NCBI GenBank assembly: GCA_025175895.1 | Contig: CM045987.1 | Coordinates: forward strand, 38,590,113 to 38,654,112 | Length of the DNA stretch: 64,000 bases | Direction of reading: 5' to 3' | Source of the DNA: Wurfbainia villosa | Taxonomy: Eukaryota > Streptophyta > Magnoliopsida > Zingiberales > Zingiberaceae | In this document: piece after piece, positions 40,381-52,276 of the stretch | Layout of the letters: the number at the start of each line of letters is the position of its first letter | Numbering within the stretch: position 1 is the first letter of the stretch | The notes under the pieces: model-generated | Seen by the model: the letters and a program-made list of their open reading frames with translations, nothing else | Told to the model about the DNA's origin: nothing | Databases searched by the model: none | Made by a program: the position numbers and the translations under genes

Positions 40381-41045
40381 ATATCTGCGACTATGCCCGG
40401 CAAGCGGATATCTGGTCTGCATACATGAGGCTTCCTCTGCGAGCATAAGGGACCGCCTTCATCTCCTCTATCTCCTCAGATGATCTAGGATACATCTCCT
40501 TTGATAAAGGAACTCCATACCTGAAAGGTAGAAAACCCTTCTTGGAGTATTGCATGCTAAAACGATCCAAAACCATGTCTATGTACGACCATACCCTTAC
40601 GTCTGATAACACTTCGATGTTGTCGCCAACCACCAAAATGTCATCTACGTATAGTACAAAAATACCACTACGGTTCCGTCACATCTCTCGATATACACAA
40701 GACTCATCCGAACTTTGAATAAATCCATAAGATGGATTTACCTCCTCAGCGGATGTCCCAAGACTTCAAAGCTTGCTTCAGTCCATTAACGGACCGATTA
40801 AGCTTATATACAATACGCTCTTTGCCCTTAGCAATGAATCCCTCTGGTCGCTTCATGTAGATGGATTCCTCAAGACTTCCACTAAGGAATGCTGTCTTGA
40901 CATCCATCTGTCACGCCTCATAATCCATATGAGTTGCTATGCATGAGAGCTCCCAGACCTGACTTGAATCCATAGATTCAATCTCAGTATTCATTGCACT
41001 TTGCAAAGATGCTGTATTTATATCTTGGATTGCCTTGTCGTATGT
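40381..41045 (-). pseudogene. B2 reverse transcriptase with the shared N-terminal deletion
   Basis: QVWELSCIATHMDYE shows the same deletion junction as B1. MDVKTAFLSGSLEESIYMKR, the LYVDD catalytic text (about 40648-40662) and SYIDMVLDRFSMQYSKKGFL follow on the minus strand. A few extra bases are lost around 40430-40450 relative to B1 (VPYARRGSLMYADQIS). Confidence 0.83.
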
Positions 41046-41990
41046 CTAGGATCGGTGTTCATGTTTGCTAGGGACCAAATCAGAAGATTTGTCCAAAAAC
41101 ATGAATCTAAGAGGTTGTCTAACAACCCTCCCACTACGACGAGGTATCTTCTGTGTATCCTCTGTGACACGCGGTGCAGTGACATGTGGTATGTCCTCTT
41201 GTACCGGTGGTACTAAAGAAGTGACTTCCCTTTTTAACTCCTCTAGAACAATTTTACCCTTGGGCTTGTGGCTTATCACATAGTCTTCCTCTAGAAATCT
41301 GGCATTCGTGTTAACGATCACCCTCTGATCTCTAGGACTATAAAACAAGTCAGAATAACTCATCATCGATCTAACCATCTCCATAAGAGTCATATTCCTT
41401 CGCTCCGCTACACCATTTTGCTAGGGTGTCACAGGTGCAATCTATTGGGATTGAATCCCAACCTCTGATAAGTAGTTCCTATACTCTCCCAAGAGGTTCT
41501 GACCACCACGATCAGATCGTAGTGTCATCCTTATCTTGAATAATTGTCTATAAAAGAGACAAAATATTCAAGACCACCTCTTGCCTAGATAGTCATAGGA
41601 CCTCACAAATCAGAATGAACCATTTCTAACAAATCTTTGGCTCTATATCCCTTGGCCTTAAAATGGCCTCTTGGTCATCTTACCCTCCAAGCAAGATTCG
41701 TAGGTTGGGAGATCCTCCACCACTAATGAACCCAAAGGTCCATCAGCTATCAACCTTTGAATTTTTCTTAGGTTAATGTGACCAAGCCTAAGAAGCCAAA
41801 GATATGTTTGGTTCATCTTCGAAGGTTCTTTTCTCTTATTGGAATTAGAAGATGAGTTATTAACTTCTATTTGCATCGTGGGAGCTTGTGGTTCAAGTTA
41901 TAAATTTCCTATCTATGTACCTGAATAGATAATGTCCCTATTCCTTTTATAACAAATCTGTCATGAAAAGAAATAGATTATCCATCCAAA
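41046..41990 (-). pseudogene. B2 pre-integrase and integrase, two deletions
   Basis: Pre-integrase text LGHINLRKIQRLIADGPLGS and YESCLEGKMTKRPF is open at 41658-41876. The core shows the same NYSR-to-TLRSDR gap as B1, then QQNGV-type text. A second gap joins MEMVRSMMSYSDL straight to FYSPRDQRVIVNTNARFLEE, losing about 260 bases that B1 retains. The linker RRSGRVVRQPLRFMFLDK ends the region. Confidence 0.84.
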
Positions 41991-42009
41991 AACTATTTAG
42001 AAACCGAAA

Positions 42010-42517
42010 TCAATTCTTTCTAAATAAGGGTACATAAAGGAAATTCTTAAGAACCAAAACCTTTATTTTTCTCAAAAGATAAATAAAACATCTCCCACTG
42101 CAATAGCCGCCATCTTCATGGCATTGCCCAAGTAAATGGTAATATCCTTTGGCTAGTTGTCGGGTTTCTGGAACCCTCAAGTGTTGCGACATGATTAGTG
42201 GCTCGTATCTACACACCGGATGCCGTAGATAACACCGCTAACCATGTTACAACGACTAGACCAAAAGATATACTTTTGTTCTGTTTTGGATTGGGACAGT
42301 CCTCCTTCCAATGTCCATCCTGCTTGTAAGTGAAGTACTTGCCTTTCGGCTTCTTCACTCCTCCCTGAGATCCTCCCACCACATTTGCTCCACCTTGTTT
42401 CTCCTTCTTCATGCCTTTCGGCTTAGAAGTAGAAACCCTTTTGAGCAATGATGGCTTGAGGACACTCTTTGAAGATTGCATACTAGCAGATAAGACAATA
42501 TTTGGATTCATTTCCAA
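42010..42517 (-). pseudogene. B2 gag C-end and protease remnant
   Basis: The frame at 42209-42517 reads MNPNIVLSASMQSSKSVL, a Lys-rich part and GKYFTYKQDGHWKEDCPNPK, a knuckle-like end in which the first Cys pair is replaced (FTYKQ). Protease text VDT lies next to it, but the Gly is lost with a small deletion; TRQLAKG and LGQCHEDGGYCSG belong to the shifted frame. As in B1, the N-terminal two thirds of gag are absent. Confidence 0.78.
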
Positions 42518-42612
42518 TCAATATAATTTGGGTACAATAAGTTTATTTCCTTTAGTATCAAAATAAGTGGACTGAAAGTCAATTTTGAAAATCCTAAGAA
42601 TCACATAGATCA

Positions 42613-43676
42613 TTACTTTAGATTTCAAAAAATTATTGATTCCTCAAACAATAAAATTTCGAAATCAACCAACACCTCAAAACACCGAGAATATCGCATG
42701 CCACGCAGTGTGGACGTATACGAATTCTATATTTGTAAGAGGAGGTTTTACCCATTAATTTTATTATCTTGTCAACCTTACTTTTTGACAAATAAAATTA
42801 ATAGTCGGTTCCTCTTTGGCCCTACAAATAAAAGCAGTGACTCCGATGGGGAGGATACTTTTTATTTGCATCTAAGTGTGCACCATTACACGATACTAAG
42901 GGAATTATTTCGGATTATGTGTCTTACCGCTGTGGAAGTACACACGCTCCTAGATAATTTCCTATAACCATTATTTGACCTAGTGATCCGCAAACAAACT
43001 CATCCGCAGGGAGGAAGGCACTCAGAGCCGACACGCAAGTTTGTTGCATCACACGTCAAATTGTAATGGAGGCCGCGGGAATTAATTAAAATATCCCTCT
43101 CCCACTTAGTAAATTGAAAATGAGGAATTTTCAAGCACACTCAACATGCTTATTATTACTGTAGATTTCAATAAAAATTATTGATTCCTCAAACAATAAA
43201 ATTTTGAAATCCACCAACACCTCAAACACTGAGAATATCGCATGCCACGCTGTGTGGACGTATACGAATTCTACATTTGTAAGAGGAGGTTTAACTCATT
43301 AATTTTATTATCTTGTCAACCTTACTTTTGACAAATAAAATTAATAGTTGGTTTCTCTTCGGCCCTACAAATAAAACTACTTTTTATTTGCATCTAAGTG
43401 TGCACCATTACACGGTACTAAGGGAATTATTTCGGATTATGTGCCTTACCGCTGTGGAAGTACACACGCTCCTAGATAATTTTCTATAACCATTATTTGA
43501 CCTAGTGATCCGCAAACAAACTCATCCACAGGGGAGGAAGGCACTCAGAGCCGACGCGCAAGTTTGTTGCATCACATGTCAAATTGTAATGGAGGCCGCG
43601 GGAATTAATTAAAATATCCCTCTCCCACTTAGTAAATTGAAAATTAGGAATTTTTAAGCACACACAACATGCATAT
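42613..43676 (-). repeat. Tandem duplication of about 0.5 kb in the B2 leader
   Basis: Copy 1 (about 42613-43158) and copy 2 (about 43159-43676) both contain ATTATTGATTCCTCAAACAA, the block around GAATATCGCATGCCACGC, and GGAGGCCGCGGGAATTAATT. Copy 2 lacks the piece AGCAGTGACTCCGATGGGGA. B1 has the segment once (about 25630-26170). Confidence 0.9.
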
Positions 43677-44155
43677 AAAACAAATCAGCAATAAATATGG
43701 AAAAATCAGAATTTTTCCAACTATTATGGCATTGTTCTCCAATATGCGTCCCGTCGTGTCGCCACCTCGTCCGCTCCATCTTTTCCCGTGCGCAAGTCAC
43801 CAAAGAGTTCCGAGCCGAGATAAAACATTTTAATTTACATCCATCGATCCTATACTCCACGAAGGAGTGTACAAATAATCTAGATCGAAAGTAAACTAAA
43901 ATGAGTGGCTAAACAATGCCGTATTTAATTACAAAAATTAAATACTAATCTAGCCTCGTCAACCCCGAGGATTCAAATAATATACATACAATCACACACA
44001 AACAACCACATACACACATATAGCCATAATAGTCGGATCTTATGCCTGCAACCAAAAAGTTAGCCTATGCACATCCTACTATTATCCGGCATACTCAATA
44101 TATGATATGTGCATGAAAGTAACCGAATCCAAAACACACAAAACCGGAAACCGTG
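43677..44155 (-). other. B2 leader, rest
   Basis: Untranslated sequence between primer site and duplication, matching 25155-25640 of B1. Open frames here on both strands are not supported as genes. Confidence 0.65.
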
Positions 44156-44167
44156 GCTCTGATACCA
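44156..44167 (-). promoter_or_regulatory. B2 primer-binding site
   Basis: Minus-strand TGGTATCAGAGC, two bases from the LTR end. There is no second copy within the LTR, unlike B1. Confidence 0.9.
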
Positions 44168-44169
44168 AT

Positions 44170-46709
44170 TGTTGGCAACCGTGCTATTTCTCGGAATGCT
44201 CATAGGCTCCCATGTCCCCGGATTAAAATTTTCACTAATGAAAACTAATCCGGATGGGATGAGTTTCCTAAGCACAACCAATTCGTCGTCGTGCTAACGA
44301 CTCGAGCGATCGCTTGAACAAACTAGTTGTTCAAGCAACACAACTCTTCTAGTCGGTTAGCCGCGGAAGAGACGACGGACGGATCGCCGGTTTTTGTGTT
44401 TCTTATTCGGGGTCCATGATTATACAAATACATGCAAATGCAAACTAGTATAATCAACATATACTAACCTAAAGAACTTAAGCTAGCATATCAATTAAGA
44501 ATAGAAACATGCAAAGATCATAAATAAAAGTTATAAAACTTTTATACCTCTTGATCTTCTATCGTATGTCCTAACCTCCTTGTAGACTTCGTGTGGGCGA
44601 AGATCCTCCACAAGTTGAAGCTTCTTAGATCTTCTTCAATCCAAAGAATGAAGAACTCTCTTTCCCTTCTTGCTTGAGCCAACCACCAATCCACAAAGGA
44701 TTGATGCCGCCGGCCCCAAGAATAGAGAGAACATAATGGAAACAACCAAGCAACCGAACTAGGGACAAACCCTAGCTCCTAGTGCCGCCGGCCAAGAGGA
44801 AAACAAAGGGAAGAGAATAGGTTGGGCCACCAAGGTATAGGAAAAGGATAGGAACCGCCAACACCCTAGGAAGAAGATGAACACTTCCCCTATAGTTGCC
44901 ACATTCCTTACCTTCCAAACCCTAGCCGCCCAACCAAGCTTCCTTTGGATTTCTTGCCGCCCAAGGTAGAGGAAGAGAAGGTAGTGGCCGGCCAACCCTT
45001 AGAAGGAAGAAGATGAGCCCTTCCCCTATAGTTGCCGCCCAACCATAACTTCCAAACCTAGCCGCCTAATCCAAAGATCCAAACCCTAATCTAATTAGGG
45101 TTTCCTCCATAGGTTTCTTGCCGCCTAAGCATGGTGGAGAGGAGAGATCTAGGAGCTAGCCACCTCCAAGGAAGAAGACAAGCTCATCCATAGGTTGCCG
45201 CCCCCTCTAGCTCCACCACCTTGGCCGCCCAACCTAAGGAACCAAAACCCTAATTAGGGTTTCCTCCTTGAGGTTGCTTGCCGCCCAAGTAATGCTAGGC
45301 AAAACCCTAATTTCCTTAGCATCCATCATGAACCATCCAAAAACCTTAGTTGCCGCCCAACGCATGCTCCCTTATATAGAACTTAGGAGAAAATTGGTTA
45401 TTGATGAGGTAGCCAAAAATATAGGAACTAATTCCCAATTTTCTTGCCGCCCACCTTATCCAACCTTTCCTCTCCCTTTTATATATAGAGTTAGGTTTAG
45501 GCCTTGGTTTAATCTCCACCGTCGGTTCTAGGGTTTTAATCTCAACCGTCGGATTTAGAGATTTAATCTCAACCGTCGGTTCTAGGAAATAATCCCAACC
45601 GTCGGATCTAGAGATTTAATCTCAACCGTCGGTTCTAGGAATTTAATCCCAACCGTCGGATCTAGAGATTTAATCTCAACCGTCGGTTCTAGGAATTTAA
45701 TCCCAACCGTCGGATCTAGAGATCTAATCTCCACCGTCGGTTCTAGGGATTCAATCCTAACCGTCGGATCTAGAGATTTGTTTTCCATCATTTGATCTAG
45801 ACTTCATGAGGTTTATATAAGGCTACGATAGGGACCATGAGGAGGAGTTGGGTCTTGGCCACCCGATGGATCGGAACCACACAAACTTGATCCATCAATG
45901 ATGTTCCATTCCACTAGAGGATCATCATCGAACTACCTCACCAACCCCCATAAATTAATATGGGCTCCATATATTATTTGTACATCCATCTCCCCGTGTT
46001 TAAGATATCGAATGTCCGTCAATTAATTGATTTACTGACCATCAATTAATTAACATCTAACTCCTCGAGTAGTACCACTCAACCTTATCATCATGTTGAC
46101 TAAGTCAACCTGCAGGGTTTACATGATGAACCTTATGAGCTCCTCAAGGGGACATCATCAACCTAATATATAGGACACGGATTCCTCCTATAATCAACGG
46201 CACACCATGTAAATAATATCACTTCCCAACTTACCGGGCATATTGATTTAATCCATAGAAATCTCACCCTCTGGTAAATCAAAGAAATAAATACTAAGTA
46301 CATGTGCCCGTTATTATATCGGGATTAAGAGCATGTACAACATAATATCCGAGGTCCGATTCAATTATGTAGTCAGCAATAAATTGAATCACCTCTATGT
46401 CGGTCCTGCTCAATACACCTAAGTGTACTAGTGTAACTCTATGTTCAAGATAAAACAATACCAAGCTACACTACAACCATGCCAATGGTTTGTCCAAAAC
46501 CATCTTGGTTGTGAGCCTCTACTTATACTCTACAAGGGACTGATAACATGATCTTCTGTGCCATCACCCAAGCACCATGTTATCTACAATGTAAAGTATT
46601 AGACAATTTTGCATAATCATAAAAATATGCAAACAATGATCATGTGATTCTTATTTCAAAATAAAGATGTTCATACAAAAGAGCTAGGCTTTCAGTATAC
46701 ATCCCAACA
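44170..46709 (-). repeat. B2 5' LTR, 2540 bp
   Basis: Starts (minus strand) TGTTGGGATG at 46709 and ends GGTTGCCAACA at 44170. The 27-bp array at 45519-45785 has about ten CCGAC units, the most of the four B LTRs; a TATA box lies near 45478-45488. The end reads AGAAATAGCACGG where B1 has AGGATTAGCACATCG and the extra primer site. Confidence 0.92.
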
Positions 46710-46714
46710 CCTCC

Positions 46715-47938
46715 AACCTTGCCATTCATAAAGTGTTGTTAGTTAAAAATATGAAATTTAATTTACTTAGTGTAAATCAACTATGTGATGCAAATTTTGA
46801 TGTTCAATTTGACTCTTCAAAATGTTTCATAGGACACAAAACTTTAAATGATTGCATGTTAGTAGGTTTTAGGAAATCAAATATATATTATGTTGATTTA
46901 TCCTATGCTACTAATGCTTCTACTAAGTGTCTTGTTGCAAAAGAAGAAGAGAGTTGGCTTTGGCATAGGAGGCTAGGACACATAAATATGAAGAACATTG
47001 CCAAAATAGCCAAAATGAAGTTAGTCAAAGGGTTTGCAAAAGTCAAGTATCTCAAGGACAAAATGTGTGATGGATTCCAAGAAGGGAAACAATCAAAAAC
47101 ATCACACAAAGGTAAAACTTTAATTAGTACCGCTTTACCTTTAGAGCTATTGCATATGGACTTATTTGATTGTCATAGTACCCCTTCCATGATTGGTAGT
47201 AAATATTACTTAGTAATAGTAGATGATTTCTCTAGATTTACTTGGGTATTTTTCATGAAAAATAAGGATGAAACCCTAGGAATAATCATAGGATTTAGCA
47301 AGAGAGTAGAGAATGAAAGAAAACTCAAAATCAATCGGATTCGTAGTGATCATGGTGGGGAATTTGAAAATTCTAACTTTTCAAACTTTTGCTTAGAACA
47401 AGGGTACAAGCACGAATTTTCTTGTCCTAGAACACCCCAACAAAATGGGATTGTGGAAAGGAAAAATCGTGCCCTATAAGAAGTGGCTAGGACTATGCTT
47501 AATGCATACTCTTTACCTAGCTACTTGTGGGTGAAAGCGGTCAACACCGCTTGCTATATTCAGAATAGGGTTTTAATTCATAGGTTTTTAGGAAAAATCC
47601 CATTTGAATTATGGAATTGTAGAATTCCAACAATTCACTATTTTAAGGTATTTGGATGCAAAGTTTATATTTTAAACACCAAAGACAACCTAGGTAAATT
47701 TAAGTCAAAAGTGGATGAGGGAATCCTAGTTGGATACTCATCCACTAGTGTAGGGTATAGAGTTTATAATAAAAGAACTCAAAAGATTGAGGAATCTTCA
47801 AATGTCCAATTTGATGAAACCTCTAATACATACCCTAGGAAATCCCCCATTGATGATGATATCAATGACAAAAATCAAGAAATTTCCCAAAAATTTCAAG
47901 ATTTAACTTTAGGGGTAATGATCAAGGGTGAGAATTAA
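46715..47938 (+). pseudogene. C pre-integrase and integrase
   Basis: The frame resumes after B2 and runs to a TAA near 47477 (RKNRAL-stop-EVARTML) and on to 47938. WLWHRRLGHINMKNIAKIAK marks the pre-integrase domain. Catalytic residues are in HMDLFD (Asp), IRSDHGGEFEN (Asp) and PQQNGIVERKNRAL (Glu), all present. The C-part has FGCKVYILNTKDNLGKFK, DEGILVGYSSTSVGYRVYN and the linker with SNVQFDE. Near 47938 a one-base change shifts the frame before GGVRCDSNDE. Confidence 0.92.
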
Positions 47939-48880
47939 ATCAAGGGGGAGTAAGATGTGACTCCAATGATGAAAGAAGGATTGAAGATAATCATGATCAA
48001 ACTCAATTTAATACACCTCCTAGAACAATAAGAGTTCATCAAAATCACCCTCTAGATCAAATTGTAGGTGAACTATCTCAAGGTGTTAGGACTAGGTCAT
48101 TTCATAGGGATCCCTCTAGTCATATAGCCCTAATCTTCCAAATTAAGCCCAAATCAATAAATGATGCATTACTTGATCCGGATTGGATCTTAGCAATGCA
48201 AGATGAATTGACTCAATTTGAAAGGAGTCAAGTATGGGAGTTAGTTCCTAGACCTAATGACAACACCATCATTACTACAAGATGGGTCTTTAGGAACAAA
48301 CTAGATGACCAAGGAAATATTACTAGGAACAAGACAGGGTTAGTTGCAAGGGGCTTTAATCAAGTTGAAGGACTTGACTATGATGAAACATATGTCCCGG
48401 TTGCTAGGTTAGAGTCTATTTGGATCCTACTAGAGTATGCCTCTTATATGGGTTTCAAACTCCATCAAATGGATGTGAAATCGGCATTCCTAAATGGGTT
48501 CATTAAGGAAGAGGTATATGTAGAACAACCTCCCAGGATTGAGAATATGGACAATCCAAACCATATATACAAGCTTTGGAAAGCTTTGTATAGTTTGAAA
48601 CAAGCTCCCCGGGCTTGGTATGAAAGATTATCATCTTTCTTAATCTCTAAGGACTTTAAGAGGGGTAGTGTAGATCAAACTCTATTTATAAAGTCAACAT
48701 CAAAGGACATCTTTGTAGCCCAAGTATATGTTGATGACATTATCTTTGGGTGAACAAATGATGAACTCCTTCAAGACTTTATTAAGAACATGGAAAATGA
48801 GTTTGAGATAAGTCTAGTTGGGGAACTAAATTTCTTCCTAGGATTACAAGTCAAACAAATAAGTGAAGGAATTTATATTT
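47939..48880 (+). pseudogene. C reverse transcriptase
   Basis: In the new frame the linker continues with VRTRSFHRDPSSH and INDALLDPDWILAMQDEL, then QVWELVPRP, TTRWVFRNKLDDQGNI, QVEGLDYDETYVPVARLESI, MDVKSAFLNGFIKEEVYVEQ and LKQAPRAWYERL. The catalytic motif is VYVDDIIFG, followed by a TGA. ELNFFLGLQVKQISEGIYIY precedes a TAA. Otherwise the domain is complete. Confidence 0.92.
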
Positions 48881-49671
48881 ACTAAAACAAATATGCTAAG
48901 GAAATGATTAAGAAATTTGGTTTGGAAAATGCTAAGGTAGTCTCAACTCCAATGACAACCAATACAAAAATAGATAGTGATAATGAAGGAAAACAAATTG
49001 ACCTTACACTCTATAGGAGTATGATTGATAGTCTCTTGTACCTAACCGCTAGTAGACCTGATATATTATTTGCAGTTGGTATGTGTGCTAGGTACCAATC
49101 ATGTGCCAAAGAATCCCATTTAGTTGTCGTTAAGAGAATCTTAAGATATATTAAAGGCACACTAAGTGTAGGACTATGGTACCCTAGGACTAGGTCTTTT
49201 GATTTGGTTGGGTACACCGATTCAGATTATGTCGGTTGCAAATTGGATCGGAAGAGTACTAGTGGTGGATGCCAATTCCTTGGATCCTCCTTAGTTAGTT
49301 GGAGTAGTAGGAAGTAACCTTGTGTTTCGCTATCCACCACCGAGGCCGAGTATGTGGCTATGGGTGGTTGTGTAGCTCAACTACTATGGATAAAACATAC
49401 TTTAGAGGACTATGAGCTATCTTACTCCAACATTAAAGTATTTTTTGATAATGTGAGCACCATAAATTTGACCAAAATTCCGGTTCATCACTCTAGGACC
49501 AAGCAGATTGAAGTGAAACATCACTTCATTAGAGATCATGTGGCTAAGGGGGACATTGAGCTTAATTACATTGAATCTAAGTCCAACCTAGCCAACATCT
49601 TTACCAAGCCTCTCCCTGAAGTAGAATTTTCATCACTTAGGAGAGAACTTGGGATGTGCTTGGTTGAATGA
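48881..49671 (+). pseudogene. C RNase H
   Basis: The frame covers KKFGLENAKVVSTPMTTN, RPDILFAVGMCARYQSCAKE and then RNase H: GYTDSDYVGCKLDRKSTSG (Asp), a TAA after SWSSRK, LSTTEAEYVAMGGC (Glu), VFFDNVSTINLTKIPVHHSR (Asp) and NLANIFTKPLPEVEFSSLR. The stop after GMCLVE at 49671 is the natural end of pol. The TAA probably replaces CAA (Gln) of the usual KKQ motif. Confidence 0.92.
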
Positions 49672-50704
49672 AGGTGTAGGTTTGCATGATCCTATAGAAA
49701 TTCTAGGATTTATACCTTTAAGCATCTCACAAAATACCTAAGAAATCATGATTTTTGTATTGAGTCACTTATACAACATGTGAGATGTTAGGAAGATACA
49801 TTTGGTTCATCATGCTTGTTATGATGCATTACTATGAACCAAAGTGTCATCTAGAGACATTAATCCTTCATTGGACCAATCATTGGGAAGGCTTATGCAC
49901 AACTAATGTGCATATAGCTCCAAGAATATGATTGGAAATGTCAAATAAAACATAATTTAAACTATATTTATCAAACTTTGAAAAATAATTTTCAAGTGGA
50001 ATACAAAGGTGGTACAAAGTTTGCAAAATACTTAGAGTTTTTACTAGGTTTCAAAATTATATCATTTTTGAAATCTGGAAAACATATATTTTTTAAATTA
50101 TTTTTCCTTGATATAAAATAACTTAAGAAATGTGTATATAAAATTTCGTGATTTTTCGATGTTTCTAGAATTTTTGGCGCATTTATGAAGTTAAATAAAA
50201 ATCGAAAATGGCATTGGCGTAGTGTGATTACAATGAAACCAGTCGACTGATACACTGTGTTTTCTGATAAAAAGCTCTATTTCTTGGATTTAAGCGTATC
50301 TTTGAATGTCCAAAAACTATGGTATGGTAATCTTCAGTATAAATAAGTTTTTAGGACTGTTTGATGCAATATTTTAGGGGGAGTTTCATAATATATATCT
50401 TTTCAACCCCAAACTTACATTGTAGGTGCAAAGTTAGGATTTAACTTTCAATCTTTTGTTAGGCTTTGCTCCACAAGTTATTCATTCATCATGAACCATA
50501 TTTTGGATTAAGGGGGAGCTTAATTTCAATCTTATACCTTAGTTCAAGATTACAACAAAATTAATTCTTTCATGAAATTTATTAATCATTTTCTTTTTGA
50601 TGTATGTCAAAGGGGGAGAAGGAATGTTTAAGTTAGAAATCATAATTGGAAATATGACTATATGCATGAGTTAAAGACCTAACTTAAATGATTGTCAAAC
50701 ATCA
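49672..50704 (+). other. C 3' untranslated region
   Basis: About 1 kb of AT-rich sequence without a supported ORF; no env-like gene is seen, although some SIRE relatives have one here. GGGGGAG words recur (about 50378, 50511 and 50613), and one CAGTCGACTG palindrome lies at 50240-50249. Confidence 0.7.
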
Positions 50705-50717
50705 AAAAGGGGGAGAT
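50705..50717 (+). promoter_or_regulatory. C polypurine tract
   Basis: AAAAGGGGGAGAT directly before the LTR start TGTTGGTG. Confidence 0.9.
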
Positions 50718-51933
50718 TGTTGGTGTAATAATGCCCCAAGCATTTATATATTTTGATGTTTGGATAATCATCTAAGTTAGGCAATACTTTGTGATCGAAT
50801 TGTGAACATGTTTAAGTGACAGGAAAATCTAAGTATGAAGACTTGGTAAGGCAAAGTCCAAGTATGATCTTGGCAAGAGAAGTCCAAGGAAAAGGTTTGG
50901 CGATGTAAGACCAAGCATGTAGTCTTGGCGGCGTAAAGTCCAAACGGACCTTGGCAAATGAAATCCAAAGGCAAGTCTTGGCAACGTAAGTCCAAGCATG
51001 TAGTCTTGGTGGCGTAAAGTCCAAGCACACTTTGGCAAAGGGAAACCCAAGACATGACAAAACCGAAGGAAGCTCTTGGAAGTAAAGCGCAAAGTATGAA
51101 CAAGTTGCGAACTCGGAGGGATCCTAGAGGCGCAAGGCTTAAGGAAGAGCTAAAAGGTTGAGTCTAGGTCTAGGGAGTCAATTCAAGTATGAATTATTCA
51201 TACTTGATGATTATCAGTCAACTGATATGATGTATCAGTCGACGTTTAGGGTACTCAACTGAGTCAGGCTGAAAAGCTGACAAATAGTCGACTGCCTTGT
51301 CATGGCAGTCGACTGACCAAGGCAAACACGGGCACAGAATGGAGTCTCACTCGACTGTGCACCGTGATAACTCAACTGATCACTCCATCAGTCGACTGAT
51401 GAAGGGAACAGTCGACTGATGAGCGTGCCGTTGGATGATGACAATTATGAATCCCGCGAATCCGACTGTTCAGAAGTCGTTAACCGCGGTAGCAGTCGAC
51501 TAATGTTGTACATCAATCAACTGATCATGGCCCAACGGGAAAAATAACCCTCTCTCTATAAAAAGAGGGATTGTGGTGGTTGAGAGGATTAATGCTTACT
51601 TTCTGATCATCCTTTCAAACCTCCACGAATTTTCCAAGCTTTCTAGTGTTTTAATTCCCCTCCTCCTCTCTAAACTTCATCTTCATCCTTTGTAAGAAGA
51701 GGAGGGTTGTTGTAAAAAGAAAGCTTCATAGTGAGATTGATTAGAATTGATCCACCTTAAGGATTGGCATGGAGTAGGAGAATTATCTCCGAACCACGTA
51801 AAGGATTTGTGTTAGCATTGTGTTTTCTTTTCTTTTACTATTGTTTTTGTTTTTGCTTCCGCTAATCATTTTTGTATAAACGAAAACATGCTATTCACCC
51901 CCCCCCCTCTCTAGCTTCCAATGATCCCCTACA
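50718..51933 (+). repeat. C 3' LTR, 1216 bp
   Basis: Starts TGTTGGTGTAATAATGCC and ends CCCCTACA. U3 holds TCCAAG/CTTGGCA tandem text (about 50826-51060) and a cluster of CAGTCGACTG palindromes (about 51230-51505) upstream of the TATA box (TATAAAAAG, 51558-51566). CTATTCACCCCCCCC with CTCTCTAGC precedes the end. It abuts gag of A2 without spacer. Confidence 0.92.
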
Positions 51934-52276
51934 GATGGTGCAAAAGAATAAAGGCAAGGGCAAGCCTAAAAGTAAGGGAAAGTCCCAAGCCAAGGGCAAA
52001 GGCAAGGCAATGAAACCTAAAGGAGGGGTTGCCAAGGATGTTGAATGCTACCACTACGGTCAGACCGATCACTGGAAGCGGAACTACAAAGGATACTTGG
52101 AAGATCTTAAGAAGAAGAGAAGTGAGACTTCTACTTCAGGTATATATGTTATAGAAGTCAATCTATCTATTTCTTCATCGTGGGTATTTGATACCGGATG
52201 TGCTTCTCACATTTGTACTAATATACAGGCGCTGAGAAATAGTAGGGAATTGACAAAGGGCGAGGTAGACCTATGA
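51934..52276 (+). pseudogene. A2 gag end and protease
   Basis: A Lys/Gly-rich stretch (KGKGKPKSKGKSQAKGKGKA) leads to a zinc knuckle CYHYGQTDHWKRNY in which two Cys have become Tyr. The protease site is WVFDTGCASHIC. A TGA at 52274-52276 stands where A1 has CGA, a CpG-to-TpG change. The open frame formally begins in the C LTR at 51872, a junction artefact. Confidence 0.88.

Larger units (their letters stand above)
38156..46709 (-). mobile_element. Copia element B2, nested in C, with unequal LTRs
   Basis: Minus-strand copy of family B, 8554 bp, flanked by CCTCC (38151-38155 and 46710-46714). The 5' LTR (44170-46709) is 2540 bp and the 3' LTR (38156-39764) only 1609 bp, with a different inner-end sequence. 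Gag, integrase and RT deletions are those of B1; B2 has a further integrase deletion and a leader duplication. It interrupts C right behind the protease motif. Confidence 0.92.
34225..51933 (+). mobile_element. SIRE-type Copia element C, interrupted by D and B2
   Basis: Parts on the plus strand are truncated 5' LTR, primer site, gag, protease, integrase, RT, RNase H, a 1-kb 3' UTR rich in GGGGGAG, purine tract and a full 3' LTR (1216 bp). Gag has a single zinc knuckle and a long Lys- and Ser-rich, coiled-coil tail, as in SIRE/Maximus elements. Insertions D (1471 bp with duplication) and B2 (8559 bp with duplication) leave the frame consistent once removed. C itself inserted into gag of A2: its LTR end at 51933 abuts A2 code. 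Confidence 0.88.

Noticed and set aside
43697..43894. Short frames on both strands in the B2 leader
   Set aside because: The matching B1 leader does not conserve them and they match no domain.
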